Part shown: positions 56,613 to 64,000 of the stretch, piece after piece
How positions within the stretch are numbered: position 1 is the first letter of the stretch
Layout: every line of letters begins with the position of its first letter
Notes under the pieces: generated by a model
Seen by the model: only the letters and a program-made list of their open reading frames with translations
Database searches by the model: none
Told to the model about the DNA's origin: nothing
Origin: Prorocentrum cordatum
Taxonomy: Eukaryota; Sar; Dinophyceae; Prorocentrales; Prorocentraceae
DNA: 64,000 nucleotides
Assembly: GCA_963575745.1 (NCBI GenBank)
Contig: CAUYUJ010001370.1
Location: 224,501-288,500, forward strand
Direction: 5' to 3'
Position numbers and translations under genes: made by a program

Positions 56613-57061
56613 TCAGGGGCCATGCGATGGGGGGCGCGAGGTCCATGGCCGAGCGATTCCTGTTCCATTGGGTGATCTCCAACGACCCCCTGCGCATATG
56701 CCGCCCGCGCGTGGCGAGGGCGCCGAAATCCCATATGAAAATCCAGTGGAACGGAATTCGGAGGATATCCTAGATTAGGGATTCGTGGGCGGCCCCGTAA
56801 GGACGACGAGCAGTCAGAGACGTGAGTCTATCAGTCTTCCGATGACCTCGCCGTTCGGGAGGATAAGTAGATCTTGCGACATCCTGGAGCGCCGCCCTAT
56901 GTCCGCTCCGGGGGGGGGGGGGGCCCTGGAGCTACGTTCCCGGGTCCCCGCCGTGGACCTCGACGTTTGGGGCGCCTGACTTACGCGCTCGCTCTCCCTG
57001 CGAGAGAGGCGCCGAGAGAGGCGCGCCCAGGGCCCCAAGACCGCGATCAGAGATATCTGAT

Positions 57062-58700
57062 TTGTTGAGCTGTTCAGGGAGATCGAGCACCTTCAGCATG
57101 CGCATCAACGCCAAGTGTGCCAACTATGGACCGAAGTGTGCTGTGGTTCCAGAATCGCGGTGCCCTGGCTTACCGGGTCAATGTAAGACGCCTGTCTGTT
57201 TCGGGTGTTTTAATTTTTGCGGTCTCAGTGACCTAAATTTGTCGCGCCCGACGCGCGCGGCTCCAAAGTCGCAAAATTGCGCCGGGATGCGCGCGCGTGA
57301 GCGGCGCAAGGCCGAGGGGAGGAAGAGGTTTGAGATCATGGGGAGAAGGGGGGGGGGATCTTGCCGAAATGCGTGAGCAACTGAGGCAGTCGGAGATTCA
57401 ACAACGAGCGGCTGCCGCCATTCATTTGGAGCGAGACCAGGAGGTCATGGCGAGCGCCGTGCGCTGCCTGGAAGAGCGCCAACGCGCGGCGGCAGCTCGA
57501 CAGGCCCGCTCTGCGACAGAGGAAATGAGGGAACTCGCCGATAGGCCAGAGCAAGCTGTCGCCTCGCAGCGCCAAGCAAATGTTCAGGAGGAGCATCTCA
57601 CGGAGGAGGCGAGGTGCGCCGTCCGGGGGGGCGGCGAAGCTCAGCGGACGACTGCGACGCAGGCCGCCGCGGAGTTGCAAGCAGCAGAGAACCGGAACGC
57701 GCACTTAGCTGGAGAGGTTGCCGCTGCTACACAGCAGACCGAGACGAACCAACTTGTCGCGGATGAGACCCATGCTCGATCCGAGGCCGAGATGCTACGC
57801 GCCCGCGAGGACATGCGACGAGTTGATGTGATCGCTGAGGAGAAAGTCGCAGCGTAGCCTCGAGTTGGAAGCTGCCCAGTTGATCATGAGACGGGATGCA
57901 CAGCGGGGCAGTCTGCGTCGCAAGCTGGACAAGCATCAGATCCATCGGCATCCGAATAGAGCGTCTTTGGCGACGTCTTCGGGCACCGGGTCGACGACCC
58001 AGGCAAGCACGGCGGCGTCTACAGCTCTTTCGTTGGCACCGGCCGCGGTTGGGCGACTGGCCGCGAGCGGGGACTCGGGTCGGAAGTCCTCGCGCGGAAG
58101 CTCTGTGGGGTGATCTGTGCTCAAAAGTTTCTACTCGCGACTGCTCTCTCTGCAACGACGTTGCATGCGACGACCAGTATGTGCGGGATAGCAAGATGCG
58201 CGCACGTCGTTACGGAAAGGACTCAACGGCCAAGGAGAACGAAGACGAATAAATAATTCACGAGGAGGACAGCGAGGAACGTGAGGCAAGAAAGAAACTT
58301 CAGGAACAATGCGCCGCTGCGTCGATGCCGAGGGCGGCCTCGCGCGACCGCTCCCTTCGACCTAATCGCGCCCAGCGCTACGCCTTGGGAAGTGATGGTC
58401 GTTGGGCCGAGAGCGTTGCGTCGAAGAGGCTACTTGAGATTGAAGAAGCCGTGAAGGCCGAAAATGACAGATTCAAGCAAAAGCTTGAGCAGTCGACGCA
58501 GCGCGAAGAGGAGAGAAGATCATGCCAGGATGCGCGCTGAACGCAGGGTAAAGATCCAGGAGATGCGCGAGGTAAGGGCTGATGCGGCTGCCACCGCAGC
58601 GAATTTCGAATGTTGGGCAGCTCGCGCCAGCGCGGCCACAGTCAACCCGCATAGTAAGGATGCGCAACCTTCCCGAGGGCACCTTTGCATCCCTGTCCCT
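57062..58700 (+). pseudogene. Decayed coiled-coil protein region
   Basis: One frame reads ELFREIEHLQHAHQRQ and ends at a good GTAAGA donor (57183). Another frame over the same bases is Cys-rich (KCANYGPKCAV...CFGCFNFCG). After a G-tract (57350) a long Glu/Ala/Arg coiled coil begins (LAEMREQLRQSEIQQRAAA ...). It shifts frame near 57845, where it continues as KSQRSLELEAAQLIMRRDAQ to 58113. A third frame (CSLCNDVACDD ... AKENEDE) meets a single TAA at 58251 and continues in the same frame as HEEDSEEREARKKLQEQ to 58540, then shifts again (RMRAERRVKIQEMREVRAD). Several indels and one nonsense codon point to a pseudogene, although some breaks could be short introns. I do not recognise a family. Confidence 0.45.
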
Positions 58701-58850
58701 TCGGCCCGTCCTTGGTAACTCTCGCCGGCCAATTTCGCTCGAAAAACATGAGCATGGCCCTCGGAGGCCCTTGCATCCTTACCGCGCATCCCTCCTATAC
58801 TGGTTGATGGCAGGTCTTTCCCAGGACGCACGCCCCGTGCGCCGGGGAGT

Positions 58851-59135
58851 TTGCCGAGCGCATCCAAAAATAAGGATCAAAAGAATGAGGCGACACCCCC
58901 GAGGAAGGCGCCGATGCCGAAACACCCGGGCTCAGGCCCTCCGGGTGATGGCGGCGGAGATGATGGTGGTGATTATGACGAGGAGGATGGCGACTTCTTG
59001 CGAAGACGACGGGTACTCAACTCCCGAGGGAGAAGGAAATGCCAATCCAAATCTCCGGCGCCGGCGCGGCGGAGGATCGTCTGGAGGTGGTCCGCCGGAG
59101 GGCGGCGGCGGCGGCGATGGCCCCCCATTCCCGCT
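58851..59135 (+). CDS. Gly/Pro-rich acidic segment, possible gag-like exon
   Basis: One frame reads SASKNKDQKNEATPPRKAP then an acidic GGDDGGDYDEEDGD. After a shift another gives NPNLRRRRGGGSSGGGPPEG. Such linkers are common in dinoflagellate mobile-element proteins. It ends at the 90-bp repeat array. Weak evidence. Confidence 0.25.
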
Positions 59136-59139
59136 GATG

Positions 59140-60030
59140 GATGCCGAGGCCCACAGAAGGCCCGAATGCCAGCGCCCGCATGCGCCCGCAGCGCCGATTC
59201 TGGCACGCCCTTCACACGCTTTGTGGTCCAATAGGCAGCCCCACCGAAGACCCAGATGCCAGCGCTCGCATGCGCCCGCCGCGCCAACGTGCAGGGGCAC
59301 TCCTTGATCTTTTCTTGGCCCCATAGGGAGCTCCACCGAAGGCCCGCGTGCCAGCGCTCGCATTCGCCCACGGCGCCCATTTGTGCACGCCGTTCACACG
59401 TTTCGTGGCCCAAAAGGGAAGGAAGCCGCCGGATTCGGCGCATGCAACGGCAGTTCCACCGAAGGCCCACGTGCCAGCGCTCGCATGCGCCCGCCGCGCC
59501 AACATGTCGGCGCAACCCTTGATCTTTTCTTGGCCCCATAGGGGCCCCCATCGAAGGCCCAGATGCCACCGCTCGCATGCGCCCGACGCATCCAGTTTGG
59601 CACATCCCTCACGCGCTTTGTTGCCCCATAGGGAGCTCCCCCGAAGGCGCGCGTGCCGGCGCTCACATGAGCCCATTGCGCCCAGGTTGGGGCACCCCTC
59701 GCGCGCTTCGTCGCCACGTCGGGAAATCCACCGAAGGCCCAAATGCCGGCGCTCGCCTTCGCCCGCCGCATTCATGCTGGCACATCCCTCACGCGCTTTA
59801 TTGCCCCATATGGAGCTCCCCCGAAGGCGCGCGTGCCAGCGCTCGCACGCGCCCATCGCGCCCATGTTGGGACACCCCTCGCACGTTTTCGTCGCCCCTT
59901 CGGGAACTCTTCCGAAGGCCCAAATGCCAGCGCTCGCATTTGCCCACCGTGCCCACTTGCATGCCCTCCACGCGTTTCACGGCCCCAAAGGGAAGCCGCC
60001 GGATGCGCGCATGCAACGGCAGTTCCGTGT
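59140..60030 (+). repeat. About 90-bp repeat with 180-bp higher-order pairing
   Basis: Units centre on CACCGAAGGCCCANATGCCA and GCGCTCGCATGCGCCC. CGAAGGC recurs at about 59641, 59731, 59820 and 59912. Alternate units are most alike (CCCCGAAGGCGCGCGTGCC at 59640 and 59819), giving a two-unit higher-order period near 179 nt. Frames encode repeated Cys/His/Pro motifs on both strands and are not genes. Confidence 0.93.
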
Positions 60031-60598
60031 AATTGCATTTTTTTTTTGTTCGCAAGGCAAATTTATCGTGGAAAAATATGCAGAAGCGCATTTAATGTTT
60101 GGCATTTTGCCATCCGCAGAGGGCGCGCCTTGGCCCTGGGGTTTGTGGCAGGGCGTAGGCTATGGCTAGGGTCAGGGCTGGGGCGCACTGCGGCCTTGGG
60201 GCAAGGGCCAATATTGTCTAACCGTGCTATCTGGCACCTAGCCCACGAGCATTCGACACCTAGGATATTACTAGTGTTACGCCAACATACTACTCATACT
60301 GCGCCAACATACTCCACTAATATAATACCGCCCTCTGATCCACTACTTTATATTTCCCTGGTGTCATGTCTTTCCTACCCTACATATGTCAATATTGCTT
60401 TTCTGAATACGTGTTGCGTTTGCTGGCGCGCCGCGCGACGCTCGAATTCTTCTGCGTTCTATTGCGCACACTAATAAAACGTCAATATGATGTCGGCGTC
60501 TTGAGCTCCAAGATTTTCACTTCTGATGGTGGCGCGTAGTACTGGGGCCAGCTCGGCCCTGGCCGGCTGATTGCTGAACTCTGATAGGTTTTCTTTCA
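60031..60598. other. No gene recognised
   Basis: AT-richer unique sequence; a possible ACTCATACTGCGCCAACATACT duplication near 60280-60310. Confidence 0.4.
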
Positions 60599-60599
60599 G

Positions 60600-60697
60600 A
60601 AGCGATTAGAAACGAATTCCTGAGTTCCAGCCCGAGAATCTAGAACTCAGACTCCTGACTTCCAGCCCGGGCTGGAACTCACAAGTCTAATCGCTGC
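60600..60697. repeat. Foldback element, about 98 nt
   Basis: The left arm AGCGATTAGA...TGAGTTCCAGCCCG (60601-60634) pairs with the right arm CGGGCTGGAACTCA...TCTAATCGCT (60668-60695), with 6-8 unpaired nt on the left side. The right arm also forms an exact 18-nt palindrome at 60660-60677. Confidence 0.85.
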
Positions 60698-60734
60698 TGA
60701 ATATCGGTGAATTCGACCGGCTCAGCCGGGCCGG

Positions 60735-60855
60735 CCGGCTGCCTCCTCCTCCTTCTCCTCCTCCTCCTCCTGCCTCCTTCCCTCCTCCTCCTCCTCCTCC
60801 TCCTCCTCCTCCTCCTCCTCCTCTCCTCTCTCTCTCTCTCTCTCTCGCTCTCTCT

Positions 60856-60888
<33 letters not shown>

Positions 60889-60905
60889 CCTCTCTCTCTC
60901 GCATC
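60735..60905 (+). repeat. (TCC)n and (CT)n arrays
   Basis: TCC trinucleotides to about 60825, then CT dinucleotides with single-base interruptions. The Leu/Ser ORF through it is an artefact. Confidence 0.95.
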
Positions 60906-61535
60906 AGTAGCAGGTCAACCAGCGGGCTGGGCCGGCCGGCCCCCCCCCCCCTCCTCACCTCGGATCGTCCGCCTCCTCCTCCGCCTGCCTCCGCGTCCTC
61001 CTCCTCTTTCTCCGCCTCCCCCTTCCCCCATGAGGCGAATGTTTTCCCCCGCAAGCCATCGTCTTCCGCTTTTATTTTCACTTTGATTTGCATACGCAGA
61101 ACTCAAGAACTGAATGCGCGCGCGTGTAGGAGTTTTCTCATGTTGTATTGCAGGCCGCCTCTTGAAGTTGTTCATCTTCGTTTTGTTATTACACAATGCC
61201 ATTCGCGCGCGCACGTCTATATTTTATCATAATGGTATAAGTCAACTAGTGAATTAAAGACGCGCGGTAGTGACACAATATTCTTATATACCAAACTTAA
61301 AATATGTTGGATGGCCCCAGGAGAAAATATAAGAACGCAAGGCTGTTCCTTGGAAGAGTCGGTCGTCCTTATTATGCGCGGCGATAGATCTGGTTCACGC
61401 GGGCTTTTGCGATTTTTTTTTTTGTTGCATGTGGCTGAGTTTTCTAAGCTTCAGCACTACTATTTATAACGAATTATTCAGATTCGGAGTTCCAGCGGAT
61501 TTGCAAACTGCAGCAACCTTCAGAGTTGTTTCAGC
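60906..61535. other. No gene recognised
   Basis: TCC-rich to 61030, then AT-rich unique sequence with a T-run near 61412-61423. Confidence 0.4.
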
Positions 61536-62010
61536 CCTGCTTGCCTGGCCTGGCCGGCCCGGCCAGATTTACGAACTGAAACAGAACTTTCAAGTTGCAC
61601 CGCGGCTGGGCTGGGCCGGGCCGGCCGGGCCGGGCAAGCTGGCATGGATTCGAACTCCGGATTTTACATTTGAGCTATTTCTGACAACTTCAGTTTCTAG
61701 TAAAACGCATTATCGTAGCATGTTAGCTAGCCGGCCCCGGCCGGCCCGGCCGGCCAGGCCGGGCAAGCCGGGCTTGGATTCAATTTCCGGATTTTACATT
61801 TTAAGTATTTCTGAGAACTTGTCAGTTTTTAGTAAAACGCATCAGTAGCAGGTCAGCTAGCCGGCCCGGCCGGCCCGGCCGGGTCCGGCGCCGGGCCGGG
61901 CCGGGCAAGCCGGGCCGGATTCAAAGTCAGGATTTTACATTTCAAGCATTTCTGAAAACCTATCAGTTTTCAATGAAGACGCGTCAGGCCAGCCGGCCGG
62001 CCGCTGGGCC
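61536..62010 (+). repeat. GGCCGGCC-rich ~130-bp tandem repeat, three to four units
   Basis: GGATTC...CGGATTTTACATTT recurs at 61646, 61776 and 61917. Each unit has a GC palindrome-rich half (GGCCGGGCCGGGCAAGC) and an AT-rich half (ATTTCTGANAACTTNTCAGTTTT). Confidence 0.93.
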
Positions 62011-62268
62011 GCTTGGAAGTTGGAGGCTTCATGAAAACAATTGAACGTTTGTCAGGAATTTATAATAGATTGGGCGGACTCCAAAATGGATTCGTGCATT
62101 TTTTATAATGAGCAAAATAAACTTTGAATTATCCACAAGGGAAAAACAAGTTTTGGATTATTATCTACGCTGTGAAAAAACGTATCCATCTGAAAATTGT
62201 AGGTTACGTTCTTTTACGAGGCTGACAGCATACGCACACACACAAACACTCCCTCCTCCTCCTGCCTT
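62011..62268. other. No gene recognised
   Basis: AT-rich unique sequence leading into a TCC stretch. Confidence 0.4.
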
Positions 62269-62316
62269 GGCCTCCTCTGTCGCGGCGTCACGCATGACGC
62301 CGTGACAGAGGAGGCC
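62269..62316. repeat. 48-nt near-perfect palindrome (hairpin H1)
   Basis: The arms 62269-62290 and 62295-62316 pair at 21 of 22 positions around the loop CGCA. The inner arm is CGGCGTCA/TGACGCCG. Related to the hairpin at 63263-63302. Confidence 0.95.
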
Positions 62317-62319
62317 CCG

Positions 62320-63000
62320 CATCCCCTCGTCCTCCTCACTCCTCCTCCTCCTCCTCTTCCTCCTCCTCCTCCTCCTCTCCTCCTCCACCTCCTCCTCCCC
62401 CTCCTCCTCACTCACCTCCTCCTCCGTCGGCAAAAGACTCCTCCCTCCTCCTCCTCCTCCTCCTCCTTCTCCTCCTCTTCCTCCCCCCCCCTCCGCCGCA
62501 GCCGCTCCTCCTCCTCCTTCTCCTCCTTCCTCTCCCTCTTCTTCCTCCCCCCCTCACCTCCGCGTCCTCCCCCCCCTTCTTCTTCCTCTTCCCCCTCTTC
62601 ACCACCTCCTCCTCCGCTTGTGTTTCTCTGCGAAAGACTCCTCCCCTCCACTCTCCCCCTCCCCTTCCTCGTCCTCCTCCTACTCGCCCTCGTCCTCATC
62701 ATCATCGTCATCATCATCATCACCACCATCGTCATACTCCTTCCTTCCTCCTTGGCTTCTGCTCTCATCATAGTATTCCTCCTTCTCTTTGCATTCTGGC
62801 TCCTCGTCCTCTTCTGGCTTCTCTTCCTCCTCCTCCTCCTCCTCCGCATCATGCTCCTCCTCCTCCTGCTCCTCCTCTTTCTCCTGTTTGTCCTGCTTCT
62901 CCTCCTCAGCTCCTCCTCCTCCTCCCCCTCCGCCTCTTCTCCCCCCTCCTCTTCCTCCTCCTCCGCAGGAGAGGAGGAGGGAGGAGGAAGAGGGAGGTGG
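62320..63000 (+). repeat. TCC-rich array
   Basis: Degenerate TCC/CTC trinucleotides with a CATCAT run at 62697-62740, ending in a short GGA-rich inverted stretch (62965-63030). ORFs here encode Leu/Ser/Pro runs. Confidence 0.93.
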
Positions 63001-63262
63001 AGGAGGAGGAAGGAAGAGGAGGACGGGGAATCACCCCCAACGGCGCTATTCCCAATGTTACCCATATTGCTGGCTCTTGCAACAGCAGCAGCAGGGGAGA
63101 TAAGTCAGGGGTAATTGTTGGGAGGGCCGCCATCTTCGTGGCAGCGGCGCCGGGGGCTAACTAGATTGAAACAGAACTGGAAAAACACGTGAAACAGAAA
63201 AGGGAGGAAGACGGATAGGAGGAGTGCACATGCCACGTGGCCGCTGGCGGCCGCTACCAGGC
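63001..63262. other. No gene recognised
   Basis: Unique sequence between the GGA stretch and hairpin H2. Confidence 0.4.
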
Positions 63263-63302
63263 CCCTCTGCCGCGGCGTCAGGCGTGACGTTGCGACAGAG
63301 GG
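63263..63302. repeat. 40-nt imperfect palindrome (hairpin H2)
   Basis: The arms 63263-63280 and 63285-63302 pair at 15 of 18 positions around GGCG. The sequence CCTCTGCCGCGGCGTCA matches H1 (CCTCTGTCGCGGCGTCA) except at one base. Confidence 0.85.
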
Positions 63303-63724
63303 CACCGTCGTGATCAGCAAGGGCGCTTGTCATCAAAGGTTGATTTTGTCATTACCCTACGCGTGCTTTTGTTTCTTACTAGCCCTTCCCACTACGCGTT
63401 TCCTCAGCCCCGCCCTAAGACACTTGCGTCTCCTTTCCCTGAGCCCTTCGCCCAACCGACACATGTTCCTCAGTCCGTCGAACCTGAGGTCCTGCAATTT
63501 CACTGCCACCTGCCGCTCGCAGGAAATACCTATAGCCATTATAGTGCAGTATATCAAAACAAAACTCGGCATCCTCATCGTCATCGCTGCCGCCGTCGCG
63601 TCGTCGTCGACGTTTTTGCCGTCCCTTTTCTTCTCCGTCTTGCTTCCCTCGAAACTTCCAATCGTCCAACGTACTCGGGCTTGTGTTTCTCTGCAAAGGA
63701 CTCCCCCCCCCACTCCCACTCCCC
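63303..63724. other. No gene recognised
   Basis: A varied frame is open from 63327 (FPEPFAQPTHVPQSVEPEVL) but has no recognised motif and runs into the TCC array. Confidence 0.35.
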
Positions 63725-64000
63725 TTACTCCTGCTCCTCCTGCTCCTCCTCCTCCTCCTCCTCCTCATCATCGTCATCATCATCACCAGCGTCTTACTCC
63801 CTCTTTCCTCCTTGACTTTTGTTCTCATCATAATAATCCTCTTTCTCCTTGCATTATGGCTCCTCGTCCTCTTCTGGCTTCTCCTCCTCCTCCTCCTCCC
63901 CCCCCCTCCTCCGCATCATACTCTTCCTCCTCCTCCTCCTCCTCTCCCTCCTTGTCCTCCTCCTCGTCCTCGTCCTCCTCCTCCTCCTCCTCTCCCTCCT
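63725..64000 (+). repeat. TCC-rich array to window end
   Basis: Resembles the 62.7-62.9 kb array, including CATCATCGTCATCATCATC and CTCCTTGCATTNTGGCTCCT (about 63850), so the two are duplicated relatives about 1.07 kb apart. Confidence 0.9.

Overview
The window looks like nuclear DNA of a core dinoflagellate. A Prorocentrum-like species is a guess from style only. It is GC-rich, with few genes and many simple-sequence and minisatellite arrays. Three stretches resemble the dinoflagellate trans-spliced leader (4-24, 11381-11399, 23596-23611), and such relics arise when spliced mRNAs are copied back into the genome. Every gene I can support lies on the + strand, as in unidirectional dinoflagellate gene arrays. 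Several genes make sense only with GT-AG or GC-AG introns, and one encodes a bacterial HU-type DNA-binding fold of the kind dinoflagellates use in chromatin. Nothing points to a prokaryote, organelle or virus.

Layout. 1-4444: a transposase-like gene in several pieces behind a spliced-leader relic. 5.5-7.4 kb: a dispersed repeat and long microsatellites. 7.8-9.6 kb: C-terminal part of a second transposon-type protein, with a phase-exact 119-nt intron. 10.5-13.1 kb: second copy of the dispersed repeat, a 50-nt palindrome, a spliced-leader relic and a 426-codon ORF. 14-16.1 kb: minisatellite, 76-bp satellite and C-tract. 16.9-17.9 kb: the HU-like gene. 19-22.7 kb: five successive tandem arrays. 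23.6-28.1 kb: the largest gene, behind a spliced-leader relic and with a dispersed-repeat copy lying in its intron. 28-38 kb: mostly low-complexity arrays.

38.6-46 kb is exon-like sequence in small pieces. It contains four copies of a 116-128 nt element with inverted ends that also carry GC/GA and AG splice-like termini (an introner candidate), a long foldback element and an HMG-box gene. 48.8-54.8 kb: a decayed non-LTR retrotransposon, split by an insertion that includes a 449-bp tandem repeat. It has a YVDD reverse-transcriptase box and a C-terminal domain resembling a DNA cytosine methyltransferase. 56-59 kb: a decayed Cys-containing/coiled-coil coding region. 59-64 kb: satellites, two related hairpins and TCC arrays.

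The most promising unfamiliar items are the introner-like family, the methyltransferase-like tail of the retroelement, the series of 40-50 nt near-perfect palindromes, and the long foldback at 38.7 kb. All functional statements rest on reading the sequence by eye; no alignment or database search was run.
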